NCBI GenBank assembly: GCA_016200025.1
Contig: JACQFO010000075.1
Span: 1 to 8,930, forward strand
From: Nitrososphaerota archaeon
Lineage (GTDB): Archaea > Thermoproteota > Nitrososphaeria > Nitrososphaerales > Gagatemarchaeaceae
Direction of reading: 5' to 3'
Length of the DNA stretch: 8,930 bases
In this document: piece after piece, positions 1 through 6,868 of the stretch
Layout of the letters: every line of letters begins with the position of its first letter
Numbering within the stretch: the stretch's first letter is position 1
Notes under the pieces: generated by a model
Told to the model about the DNA's origin: nothing
Database searches by the model: none
The model's input: the letters and a program-made list of their open reading frames with translations, nothing else
Made by a program: the position numbers and the translations under genes

Positions 1-8
1 AGAATCGG

Positions 9-17
9 ATAAATTAT
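9..17 (+). promoter_or_regulatory. Archaeal TATA box of the cyclase gene
   Basis: The AT-rich ATAAATTAT is centred at 13, 27 bases before the TTG start at 40. That is the usual TATA-to-transcription-start distance in archaea, so the mRNA should be leaderless or nearly so. It lies inside the perfect inverted repeat GGATAA-A-TTATCC (7-19), so a regulator binding the repeat would block TBP. Position and composition are seen; promoter activity is inferred. Confidence 0.55.
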
Positions 18-20
18 CCC

Positions 21-37
21 TTGCTCACGGTGAGCAA
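21..37. promoter_or_regulatory. 17-base palindrome, likely operator of the cyclase gene
   Basis: TTGCTCACGGTGAGCAA is a perfect 8-base inverted repeat around one central base. It sits between the TATA box and the TTG start, where a bound dimer would cover the transcription start. A second inverted repeat (7-19) lies directly upstream. Its right half also holds GGTGA (29-33), which could act as a Shine-Dalgarno sequence if the message has a leader. The regulator is unknown; the TetR-family protein 0.7 kb past the end of this gene is one candidate. Confidence 0.55.
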
Positions 38-39
38 CT

Positions 40-1944
40 TTGCCGGGACTAAGCCTCAGCCTCTTCGAAGACCTGCTGCCCAGGGGCCTCAGCTACGGCG
101 CCAACTACCTGGTCGAGTTCGAGCCGCACTCGCTGTGGTTCGAGGCGTCGCTTACCCTCTGCGCCCAGGCACTCAGGAAAGGCCTCAGAGCAGACTATCA
201 CACTTTCACTCATGTCCCGAGTGACGTGAGGGCAGGCATCGAGAACCTCGGGATAGACGCCCAGGCGCTCGAGCAGAAGGACACCTTTAGGATCGTCGAC
301 AGCTACACGGTCCAGACCGGGATCGGCGAGCCTGAGAAGATGGGAGGCAGGGCTGGCCGCCTCCCGGCGGACCTGCTCACGGTCGACCTGGATGAATGGA
401 CCAAGTACGACATCGAGGGGGCTGCCTTGGCCGTGCCTGAAATCGACAGGCGCCGGTTCCATGTCGACGACGACACCTCGATCCTTGTGCAGTTCAACGG
501 CGAAGCAAAGGTCATCTCTCACTTCAGGACGCAGACTGTCCCCTACGCGAGGAGGAAGGAGATGGCGGCCTTCCACTCGGTCCTCCGTGGCGCCTTCTCT
601 GACTCTTTCTACAAGCAGTTCGAGGCTTTCTGCGACGGCATCTTCGAATTCAAGGCGGAGGATTCGGCGGAAGGCCTGACCCAGTGGATGAGGGTCAGGG
701 CCATGCGGGGGGTGCCCCACGATTCCGCCTGGAGAAAGCTCCGATTGCTCGATACGGGCGAGGTCGTGGTCGAAGCGTCCCTCCGCCCTGCGGAGGCAGC
801 CAGGCCTGAGGCGAGGCGTTCGCTCGCGGCCATCATGTTCACAGACACCGTCGGCTTCACCAAGATGAGCCAGGAGGACGAGGCCGGAGCCATCAATCTC
901 CTCAGGGCACAGAGAGAACTCATGCGGAAGCAGTTCCTCAGGTTCAACGGGAGGGAAGTGAAGACGACCGGGGACGGCTTCCTGGTGGAGTTCTCGAGCG
1001 CCCTCGAAGCGGTCAGGTGCGGCATGGAGATTCAGGGCGCCGTCAGAGGAATGGGAGGCAGGCTTCAGGCCAGGGTGGGCATTCACCTGGGCGACGTGGT
1101 GCACGAAGGCCTAGACCTGATCGGGGACGCAGTCAACGTCGCATCGAGAATCGAGTCGCTCGCTGCGCCGGGAGGGGTCTGCGTGACCGGGCAGGTGAAG
1201 GAGAGCGTCTTCAACAAGGTCGACTACTCCTTCGAGTCCCTAGGGACTCCAGACCTCAAGAACGTCGTGGCCCCCGTCGAAGTGTTCTCGGTCTACGAGC
1301 GCGGAAGGGCCGCGTCCTCACCGCGCCCAGCGCAGGCCTCCTCCAAGGACAGGGTCGCCGTCCTCCCGTTCTCTAACTTCAGCGCCGACCAGGCGGATGA
1401 ATACTTCGCGGACGGGATGACCGAGGAGTTGATCTCGGCTGTCTCGAGGACGCCCGGGCTCAGGGTCATAGCGAGGACATCGGTGATGAAGTACAAGGGC
1501 TCAGACAAGACAGCCGGCGAAGTCGGAAGGGACCTGCGCGTCGGGAGCATACTCGAGGGGAGCGTCAGGAAGTCCGGCAGCAGAATCAGGGTCACGGTTC
1601 AGCTCGTCGACGTGGCTACGGAGGAGCCGAAGTGGTCCGAGGAGTACGACAGAGAGCTGGCCGACATCCTGGCCATTCAGGGCGACATCGCAGGCAAGGT
1701 CGCCTCGGCCCTGAGGGCCCAGGTCTCGTCCCAGCCCCGAGAAGGCCCGGCGAGGCACGTCGACCCGGAGGCGTACACGAGCTACCTGAGGGGGAGGGAC
1801 ATGTGGAATCGCAGGACCCTCGAGTCCCTGAACAAGGCCGTCGAGTTCTTCGAGAAGCCGGCCTCGCCGATTCCTACGCAGCCCTTGCCCTGCTCGAACT
1901 GGTCCCCCCGAGGGAGGCCTACCCCAAGGCGCGAGAGGCGATAG
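40..1944 (+). CDS. KaiC-like / class III adenylate cyclase / TolB-like protein, N-terminal part of a frameshifted gene
   Basis: This is a predicted ATP-to-cAMP cyclase with sensory and interaction domains. Residues about 1-240 resemble a KaiC/RAD55-type RecA-like domain, best seen in the closing segment at 197-237 (CDG.IEF...RVRAMRG.PH). The P-loop position near 27-37 has no GKT, so it probably does not hydrolyse ATP. Residues about 258-425 are a class III cyclase with a full catalytic set: metal aspartates D269 (FTDTVGFT) and D312 (KTTGDG), adenine-selecting K308 and D359, and transition-state N366 and R370 (VNVASR). Residues 437-565 are a TolB-like domain (VAVLPFSNFS, YFADGMTEELI). TPR-like sequence starts near 575. 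The TTG start is fixed by an in-frame TGA at 31-33. The natural reading frame ends near K606; the last residues to 1944 are out-of-frame tail. With one base restored near 1857 the protein runs to 2690 as 883 residues. No signal peptide or membrane segment is evident, so it is probably cytoplasmic. Confidence 0.88.
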   Translation: MPGLSLSLFEDLLPRGLSYGANYLVEFEPHSLWFEASLTLCAQALRKGLRADYHTFTHVPSDVRAGIENLGIDAQALEQKDTFRIVDSYTVQTGIGEPEKMGGRAGRLPADLLTVDLDEWTKYDIEGAALAVPEIDRRRFHVDDDTSILVQFNGEAKVISHFRTQTVPYARRKEMAAFHSVLRGAFSDSFYKQFEAFCDGIFEFKAEDSAEGLTQWMRVRAMRGVPHDSAWRKLRLLDTGEVVVEASLRPAEAARPEARRSLAAIMFTDTVGFTKMSQEDEAGAINLLRAQRELMRKQFLRFNGREVKTTGDGFLVEFSSALEAVRCGMEIQGAVRGMGGRLQARVGIHLGDVVHEGLDLIGDAVNVASRIESLAAPGGVCVTGQVKESVFNKVDYSFESLGTPDLKNVVAPVEVFSVYERGRAASSPRPAQASSKDRVAVLPFSNFSADQADEYFADGMTEELISAVSRTPGLRVIARTSVMKYKGSDKTAGEVGRDLRVGSILEGSVRKSGSRIRVTVQLVDVATEEPKWSEEYDRELADILAIQGDIAGKVASALRAQVSSQPREGPARHVDPEAYTSYLRGRDMWNRRTLESLNKAVEFFEKPASPIPTQPLPCSNWSPRGRPTPRRERR

Positions 1945-2690
1945 CGAAGGCCCTCGTGCTCGACCCCGGACTGGCGGAGGCCCAGTCTTCTCTTGGGCTC
2001 GTGAGGTTCCAGTACGACTGGGACTGGCAGGGAGCCGAGGAGGCCTTCAGGCAGGCCATCAGGATGAATCCCAGCTACGCCCCCGCCCACCACTACTTCG
2101 CAGACTTGCTCAAGGCCCTGGGGCGTTTTGACGAGGCCCTCTCGGAGATCGCGAAGGCGCAGGAACTGGACCCCCTCTCGCTGGCCATCAGCACGGGCGT
2201 GGGGCACGTCCTGTACCTCTCCCGACAGTACGACCGTGCGATTGAACAGTACAGGCGGGCAGTCGAGCTGGACCCGGACTTCATGCAGACCCACCTGTGG
2301 TTCGGTAGGCCCTACCTGCAGAAGGGGATGTATCCTGAAGCGATATCGGAGCTCGAAACTGCCGTCCGCCTCTCAGGAGAGAGCACGCTGGCCCTCGCGA
2401 TGCTGGGGCACGGGCTCGCCTCTGCGGGGAGGAAGGACGACGCGCTCGCGATCTTGAGGAGGCTCCAGGACCGCTCCAAGGAGAGGTACGTGCCCTCCTA
2501 CTGGATCGCGGTCGTCTACAACGGGCTCAGGGAGAGGGAAGAGGTCCTGAAGTGGATGGAGGGGGCCTTCGACGAGCGCTCTAGCTGGCTCGTCTGGTCC
2601 AACGTCGAGCCACGCTTCGACTGGCTGAGGGGGGACCCCGACTTCTCTGCGCTCGTGGGGAGGATGAACTTCCCCGCCCCTCCGGGCTGA
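1857..2690 (+). CDS. TPR-repeat C-terminal part of the frameshifted cyclase gene
   Basis: This continues the cyclase protein in another frame, joining K606 to AGLADSYAALALLEL. It has no plausible start or Shine-Dalgarno sequence at the junction. About six tetratricopeptide-type helical pairs follow, with repeated signatures such as A.....LDP, AEAQSSLGLV, YDRAIEQYRRAVELDPDF and YPEAISELETAVRLS. The end, with RYVPSYWIAVVYNGL, ERSSWLVW, PRFDWLRGDPDF and a final RMNFP, is the characteristic tail of bacterial TolB-TPR signalling proteins fused to cyclases, kinases or winged helices. TPRs bind partner proteins, so this part probably passes on or receives the signal. Adding one G at about 1857 gives an exact multiple of three from 40 to 2690. 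A sequencing or assembly error or a true inactivating deletion would look the same here. Confidence 0.85.
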   Translation, partial: AGLADSYAALALLELVPPREAYPKAREAIAKALVLDPGLAEAQSSLGLVRFQYDWDWQGAEEAFRQAIRMNPSYAPAHHYFADLLKALGRFDEALSEIAKAQELDPLSLAISTGVGHVLYLSRQYDRAIEQYRRAVELDPDFMQTHLWFGRPYLQKGMYPEAISELETAVRLSGESTLALAMLGHGLASAGRKDDALAILRRLQDRSKERYVPSYWIAVVYNGLREREEVLKWMEGAFDERSSWLVWSNVEPRFDWLRGDPDFSALVGRMNFPAPPG

Positions 2691-2721
2691 CGGCTCCGAC
2701 GAGCACGGGCGCCTTCAACCG

Positions 2722-2729
2722 TTAAATAC
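2722..2729 (+). promoter_or_regulatory. TATA box of the tetR-family gene
   Basis: TTAAATAC lies in the 62-base gap after the cyclase gene. Its centre is 27-28 bases before the TTG start at 2753, again predicting a leaderless transcript and independent expression from the cyclase gene. Two copies of AACCG flank it 18 bases apart (2717-2721 and 2735-2739). They might be autoregulatory half-sites, but this is weak. Confidence 0.5.
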
Positions 2730-2752
2730 GCTGAACCGATTTTTGGTGAAGT

Positions 2753-3337
2753 TTGCAGGCCCAGGAGCACCGCGCGACCGCGGAGAGGATACTTGAGTCA
2801 GCCTCCAAGCTCTTCGCCGAAAAGGGGTATGCAAACGTCTCCGTCCGAGACATCTGCAGGCAGACGGGCACCACTGCCCCAGCGATCTACTATCACTTCG
2901 GGAGCAAGAAGGGCCTCTTCGACGCCGTGGCGCGAAAGCAGATCTCGATGACCGGCTTCATCGCAGAGCTCGCCAGGGCCTCCGAGGCCGCCGACACTAG
3001 GAAGGGACTGGAGGCGGTCATCGCCACCTACCTTTCCTCGTTCCCGGAGCACGCCTTCGACGCCGGACTGTACCTGCGCGACTCTGCGTCCCTGGACAAG
3101 CACAGCGCCAGGAGGGTCAGCGAGGACCTGGACAGGGTCAGGACGATCGTGTCCGGCCTCATAGAGCGGGGAGTCGAAGAGGGGCACTTCCGGAGGACCG
3201 ACGTCGACCTCGCTTCGGACTGCCTGCTGGGGATGCTCAACAGGGTAATCTTCCAGCACATCCACTTCTCCAAGAGCTCAGACCGCGAGACCTACCGCAG
3301 GTTCGTGACAGAGTTCTTCTTCAGGGCGATGAAGTGA
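2753..3337 (+). CDS. TetR/AcrR-family transcriptional regulator
   Basis: This is a 194-residue one-component regulator, the usual size for the family. Residues about 9-56 form the N-terminal helix-turn-helix (AERILESASKLFAEKGYANVSV, DICRQTG, then APAIYYHFGSKKGLFDAV). The YYHF-SK segment of the recognition helix and following turn is typical. The remainder is an all-helical ligand-binding and dimer domain whose ligand cannot be read from sequence. TTG at 2753 is forced by an in-frame TGA at 2747-2749. The GGTGA there could serve as a Shine-Dalgarno sequence, though with only three bases of spacing. The gene follows the cyclase on the same strand and converges on the PPOX gene with 7 bases between stop codons. 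Likely targets are its own promoter or the palindromes before the cyclase; neither is proven. TetR proteins are common in bacteria and sporadic in archaea. Confidence 0.93.
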   Translation: MQAQEHRATAERILESASKLFAEKGYANVSVRDICRQTGTTAPAIYYHFGSKKGLFDAVARKQISMTGFIAELARASEAADTRKGLEAVIATYLSSFPEHAFDAGLYLRDSASLDKHSARRVSEDLDRVRTIVSGLIERGVEEGHFRRTDVDLASDCLLGMLNRVIFQHIHFSKSSDRETYRRFVTEFFFRAMK

Positions 3338-3344
3338 AGCCGGA

Positions 3345-3743
3345 CTAGAGGTCCGCGACTATCCGCTCGGGCACGATCTCAATGGAGACCCGGTCCATCT
3401 TCCAGTAGCGGTCCCTTGCGGCCTTCCTCCCGCTTTCCTCGCCGCGATACCTTATGGCGAGTCTCTCGATGTCGGCCTTCGGGTCCCGCTCTTCCGCCAC
3501 CCTCCCCCTGCCGAAGACGGTGACGTAAGTGTACCCGTTGTCGACGAGGAGGGCGACCCTCGCGTCTCGCCTGATGTTCCTGAACTTCACCCTGTCCCTC
3601 GTGGTGTTGACTATGAGCTTCCCGTCCTCGTACATGTACCAGATGGGCGTGAGTTGAGGAGACCCGTCCCTCATCAAGGTGGCAAGCTTTGCGAAGTGGG
3701 GCTCTTTCAGGAACGCCTCTGCCTTCGCGTCGAAGGTCTGCAC
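3345..3743 (-). CDS. PPOX-class (pyridoxamine 5'-phosphate oxidase-like) flavin/F420-binding protein
   Basis: This is a 132-residue single-domain split beta-barrel protein of the pyridoxamine-5'-phosphate-oxidase superfamily, of the small type often called PPOX-class F420-dependent enzymes. The family signature covers residues about 10-65: FLKEPHFAKLATL, then GSPQLTPIWYMYEDGKL, VNTTRDRVKFRNIRRD and VALLVD. A closing strand follows (VSIEIVPERIVADL). Members reduce or oxidise small substrates with F420 or FMN, or bind cofactor or haem; the substrate here is unknown. I chose the GTG at 3743, because the open frame upstream to 3923 is antisense-like, low-complexity and overlaps the peptidase gene. 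A Shine-Dalgarno GGGAG lies about five bases upstream. It starts 20 bases after the peptidase stop, so the two are probably one operon. Use of a Shine-Dalgarno sequence fits an internal operon gene, in contrast to the leaderless first genes. Confidence 0.85.
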   Translation of the reverse strand: MQTFDAKAEAFLKEPHFAKLATLMRDGSPQLTPIWYMYEDGKLIVNTTRDRVKFRNIRRDARVALLVDNGYTYVTVFGRGRVAEERDPKADIERLAIRYRGEESGRKAARDRYWKMDRVSIEIVPERIVADL

Positions 3744-3763
3744 GGAGTCTCCCTCTCTGGGCC

Positions 3764-4672
3764 CTACTTCAGCTTCGCGGCGTAGTCCACGAGCATCTTC
3801 CTGTAGATGCTCCTCGGCGGGAAGCCGATGCTGCACAGATACGTGGAGAACTTCACCCTCTTCCTGGGGTCCCTGATCCTCCTCTCGATGCCCCTTATCT
3901 CCTGCCCAACGACCGCATAGCACGTTGCGTAGCCGGGGAAGAGGCCCTCGTGGGCCGGGACGAGCTGGAAGTAGACGCTGCTCCGCGGGACTCCAGTGTA
4001 CTTGTTGGCCCAGTCAATGAACTCGAAGAGGCCCTTCTTACCGGTGTTGAGCCAGACGTCCCCCACCACCCTGAGGAACCTTACGATACGCCAGCGCCTT
4101 GTCATGAACTCCAGCTCCAGGTTCACCTGCTTGAGCCCTCCATACTTCTCCATGAGCTTCACGTAGGCCTTCTCGGCAGCGGTCAGCCTCTTCTTCGATT
4201 CGATGGCCTTGGACGCCTCATAGAACTCCAGCTCCCTGTTGAACGACAGCCCCTCGGTGATCGGGGCCCCGGTGGGGACGACCGGGAGGATCTGGAGCGT
4301 CGGAAGCTTCCCGACAAAGCCCACGGCGCTGTTGGAATGGTGTACGCAGTGCCCGTACTCTTCGTGGACAAGCAGGTCGATGAGCGCGGCCACGGACCTG
4401 TCAGGGTCCCTCTTGGGGTCCGTAGTCTGGAAGAAGTATTGGAAGGGCCTCTTGGTGAAGGTGTCGAAGAACTGGGCCGCGCCGGTGGGTATCGTCCCGG
4501 TGAGATAGGACGGGGTCTCGATCACCTTGGTGTTGTACTTCGGATTGATCCCGTGGACGTCCTCGTTGACGAGCCTCTGGATTACCCTTCGCATCTCCAG
4601 GGTCGTCCTTACGAGTCTCTTCGGGTCGAGCTTCATCCTCGAATTGATCTTGCCCTCAACCTCCTCCGCCAC
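3764..4672 (-). CDS. DUF885-like putative metallopeptidase, C-terminal part of a frameshifted gene
   Basis: This holds the presumed catalytic half of a DUF885/M32-like protein. HEEYGHCVHH at residues 103-112 of this frame supplies candidate zinc ligands, and ITEG (E140) the usual downstream acidic ligand, followed by a helix (NRELEFYEA). The spacing is HExxxH rather than HExxH. DUF885 proteins also have a stretched motif (HExxPGHH), so this may be normal for the subgroup. A GTG at 4672 could start this frame, but the frame stays open and protein-like further upstream (RAKKFGCKPVAEEVEGK), so it is better read as the continuation of the ORF at 4633-5244. Restoring one A in the A-run at 4699-4702 gives one protein of 493 residues, a reasonable DUF885 size. 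No signal peptide or membrane segment is visible. The substrate is unknown. Confidence 0.72.
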   Translation of the reverse strand: MAEEVEGKINSRMKLDPKRLVRTTLEMRRVIQRLVNEDVHGINPKYNTKVIETPSYLTGTIPTGAAQFFDTFTKRPFQYFFQTTDPKRDPDRSVAALIDLLVHEEYGHCVHHSNSAVGFVGKLPTLQILPVVPTGAPITEGLSFNRELEFYEASKAIESKKRLTAAEKAYVKLMEKYGGLKQVNLELEFMTRRWRIVRFLRVVGDVWLNTGKKGLFEFIDWANKYTGVPRSSVYFQLVPAHEGLFPGYATCYAVVGQEIRGIERRIRDPRKRVKFSTYLCSIGFPPRSIYRKMLVDYAAKLK

Positions 4673-5244
4673 GGGCTTGCACCCGAACTTCTTTGCCCTT
4701 TTCCGAACCCGGGGAGCTCGAAGAGCTTGACGTAGGCAGAGACCCTGGACTTCAGCGCGTCGCAGGCCGCCCGGACGCGCGGGCTCTTCGTCTCGCCCTT
4801 GACGGTCTGCAGGATGTCGAGGACCCCGTCGAGCCTGTAGAGGGTGAGGACCTTCACGGCCGAGGGGACCTTCTTGCGGGAGAACCTCTTCATCGAAGCG
4901 TCGACGTCCTTCAGGGCGTAGTCGAGCAGCGACGCCATGTGTTCGTCGTTGACGCCGCGCTCCTTGACCAGGTGGACGAAGACCGTGCCCACTATGTCGT
5001 CGAGGATGGGCTGGGGCTCGTCGAAGCGCAGGTTCGTCTCCAGGGAGTCGAGCACCTTCCTCTGCATCTCGGTCCTGGCCTTCTTCCTAAGCCGCCGGAC
5101 CCTGCGAAGCGCGGCACCGACGTTGGCTTCGGAGGCTATGAACAGCCTACCGGCATATTCGTTGAACCCCATCAGGTAGGCGCCCGAGGGAGAGGTCTCC
5201 TTGACGAGCTCCAGGATTTGGGCGTCCATGGTGTCCTGGGCCAC
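4633..5244 (-). CDS. DUF885-like putative metallopeptidase, N-terminal part of a frameshifted gene
   Basis: This is the helical N-terminal domain of the same protein. Its opening resembles DUF885 N-termini: a helix, then SPSGAYLMGFNEYAGRL, then helices rich in Arg/Lys and Leu (VRRLRKKARTEMQRKVLDSL). Natural sequence runs to ELPGFGK; the last residues after it (QRSSGASPWRRRL...) are out-of-frame and arginine-rich. The junction falls on GGA AAA GGG of the minus strand (A-run 4699-4702), next to the start of the catalytic-half frame. GTG at 5244 is preferred over ATG at 5229 because a TATA box is centred 26 bases upstream. The gene follows the reductase by 26 bases but seems to have its own promoter. 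Confidence 0.7.
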   Translation of the reverse strand: MAQDTMDAQILELVKETSPSGAYLMGFNEYAGRLFIASEANVGAALRRVRRLRKKARTEMQRKVLDSLETNLRFDEPQPILDDIVGTVFVHLVKERGVNDEHMASLLDYALKDVDASMKRFSRKKVPSAVKVLTLYRLDGVLDILQTVKGETKSPRVRAACDALKSRVSAYVKLFELPGFGKGQRSSGASPWRRRLRARSIRG

Positions 5245-5266
5245 GGCTCTGCCGCGCCGGGGCGCC

Positions 5267-5274
5267 TATTTTAG
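5267..5274 (-). promoter_or_regulatory. TATA box of the peptidase gene, overlapping the upstream stop codon
   Basis: On the minus strand the reductase gene ends GTTAGCTAA and runs on as AATAGG, so CTAAAATA is both the stop codon region and a TATA box. Its centre is about 26 bases from the GTG at 5244, predicting a leaderless message. The short gap leaves little room for a terminator, so read-through from the reductase gene is also likely. Confidence 0.5.
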
Positions 5275-6755
5275 CTAACGAAATCTAGGGGCTTGAACTT
5301 CTCGACCGTCTCAGCCAGCTCTGCCCCCAGGCGCTTCTTCCACCCCCCGAAGCCCGCCGGAGACCCGGGGTATTCGAGGTTGATCGAGACCAGCGCCGCG
5401 CTCTTCTTCACGGTGTACCTGAGGCCCCTTGCCAGCGAGAGGCGCCCGAGGACCCGGAGCCACATGGCCGGGTTCATGAAGCGGGCCCTGTTGAACTCGG
5501 GGTGCTTTCGCTCGGTTATGGCCGTCACGTCCTCCTCTGACAGGAAGTGCTTCATGCCATAGTTGATCTCTTCGTTGGTCACGGTCTGGAGGTAGCGCCT
5601 GAGGACCTCGAAGCTCGCCATCGGATAGCCGTGGGTGTTCATGTACTCCACGTTGTACTTCCAGAGCGACTCCTCCGAGGTGTCGCCCGCTTCGATGGCC
5701 TCGGCCACGACCTTGCCGAGGATCGTGCCGCCGTAGATCGAAGGGCTGATTCCCCCGGCGTCGATGGGCCTGGGCATCCACGCCGAGTCGCCCACGAGCG
5801 CGAACCCGTTCGCGACCATGCAGTCGTTGTGGCGCCTCACCGGGACCTGCCAGTTCCCCTTGGTGTTGCCCGCGTCCGCGTCCCCCTGGGGCTGCCTCGC
5901 CCCCCTGATGACCGGGTTGTCGGCCACGTACTTGTCGATGAGGGTCTGGAGGTTGTCGTTCAGGCCGAAGCGCCTGTTCCTCCTCGCGAGGCCCGACTTT
6001 GAGACTCCCAGCCCGATGTTGACCTTCGTCTTGCCCTTTGGGAAGACCCAGGCGTAGCCAGCCGGGGCAATGAATTGGTCCAGGTGTATGATGCAGAATT
6101 CGGGGGCGAAGAAGGTCGGGTCCTGCATCGCCGGGTCGAAGTCGAGGATGTACCGGCCGGTCCCGACTACGTCGTCCCCGTCTATCTCCTTCTCGATCCT
6201 CGATTCGATGGGCAGGAAGCGCCTCAGGACAGAGGAGGACCCGGTGGCGTCCACCACGACCTTGGCGCTGAGGCTGAAGGGCTTCCCGTCCGGGCCCCGG
6301 CCCGAGACCCCGGTGACCCGCCCGTCCTCGGAGAGGAGCCTCTCCGCAGTGGAATTGAACATGACCTCCGCCCCGGCCTTCTTCGCATCCTCCAGCTGGC
6401 GCCTTGGGGCCAGTTTCCTGTTGAAGAGGTAGCCTTCGCCTTCGAAGAGAACCTTGGACTTCCTGTCGGGAGAGTAGACGTAGACTCCGCTGACCGGGTG
6501 CTCGAGCTCCGGCGACCCGTACCGCACGCCGATGTGGTCTGCGAGGTAGTCCAGGGACCTTTTGCTCGTCGCGTCCCCGCAGGTCCAGCCGTTGAGTGTC
6601 TTCTTCCCCGGCTCGTCCTCCTTGTTCCTGTCTACGACGAGGACCCTCGCTTTCCCCTTCGAGTAGTGGCCGATGGACGCGGCAGTGATCAGCCCGGCCA
6701 TCCCTCCTCCGGCTATTATCACGTCGTAGTCGGGCTCCTTTGATGGTGGCGACAA
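5271..6755 (-). CDS. Geranylgeranyl reductase family FAD-dependent oxidoreductase
   Basis: This is a complete 494-residue flavoprotein of the archaeal geranylgeranyl reductase / electron-transfer flavoprotein dehydrogenase-like group. Members saturate isoprenoid double bonds of membrane lipids or related prenyl compounds. The N-terminal FAD Rossmann motif is DVIIAGGGMAGL (11-22), with the acidic end of the second strand at VVD (40-42). A VVDATG motif is at 167-172, GYAWVFPKG at 233-241 is typical of the family, and the second FAD motif is FALVGDSAW with DAGGI nearby (318-335). It is somewhat longer than many archaeal reductases of about 400 residues, the excess being C-terminal. The TTG start lies about five bases after AGGGA. 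It neighbours an ESCRT-III gene and MscL, which suits a role in membrane lipids. Substrate (archaeal lipid, quinone or other prenyl chain) cannot be fixed, because archaea often carry several paralogues. Confidence 0.88.
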   Translation of the reverse strand: MSPPSKEPDYDVIIAGGGMAGLITAASIGHYSKGKARVLVVDRNKEDEPGKKTLNGWTCGDATSKRSLDYLADHIGVRYGSPELEHPVSGVYVYSPDRKSKVLFEGEGYLFNRKLAPRRQLEDAKKAGAEVMFNSTAERLLSEDGRVTGVSGRGPDGKPFSLSAKVVVDATGSSSVLRRFLPIESRIEKEIDGDDVVGTGRYILDFDPAMQDPTFFAPEFCIIHLDQFIAPAGYAWVFPKGKTKVNIGLGVSKSGLARRNRRFGLNDNLQTLIDKYVADNPVIRGARQPQGDADAGNTKGNWQVPVRRHNDCMVANGFALVGDSAWMPRPIDAGGISPSIYGGTILGKVVAEAIEAGDTSEESLWKYNVEYMNTHGYPMASFEVLRRYLQTVTNEEINYGMKHFLSEEDVTAITERKHPEFNRARFMNPAMWLRVLGRLSLARGLRYTVKKSAALVSINLEYPGSPAGFGGWKKRLGAELAETVEKFKPLDFVS

Positions 6756-6783
6756 ACGAGTCCCTAGCTCTCGTCGGGGGTGT

Positions 6784-6791
6784 CAATAAGT
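6784..6791 (-). promoter_or_regulatory. Possible TATA box of the reductase gene
   Basis: ACTTATTG on the minus strand is centred about 32 bases before the TTG at 6755. That would give a short leader of a few bases; another AT-rich stretch, CTATATCC (about 6795-6802), would give a leader of about 15 bases that includes the AGGGA motif. The choice between them is open. The rest of the 165-base gap (6756-6920) shows no gene or RNA that I can support. Confidence 0.3.
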
Positions 6792-6868
6792 CTGGATATA
6801 GGTCTAAACGGAAATTCTGATGCCGCAGGTCGTCAAAGGGGCCTGAGAGGTGCCCGGAGGCTGGGTTC

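Noticed and set aside
49..1104. Long open frame antisense to the cyclase gene
   Set aside because: It is a by-product of GC-rich codon use; no domain is recognisable and the plus-strand frame is clearly coding. The same applies to long antisense frames over 3689-4735 (plus) and 6075-6743 (plus).
3744..3923. N-terminal extension of the PPOX protein
   Set aside because: These residues are charged low-complexity sequence, overlap the peptidase gene, and precede a GTG with a Shine-Dalgarno sequence exactly at the normal family N-terminus.
4633..4672. Two peptidase ORFs as separate, translationally coupled overlapping genes
   Set aside because: The 40-base overlap holds unnatural sequence in the upstream frame, the downstream frame stays protein-like above the GTG, and one added base yields a normal-length protein.
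6813..6848. CTGATG...CCTGAG resembling C and D boxes of an archaeal guide RNA
   Set aside because: The C box is imperfect, there is no terminal stem and no C'/D' pair, so it is not supportable.
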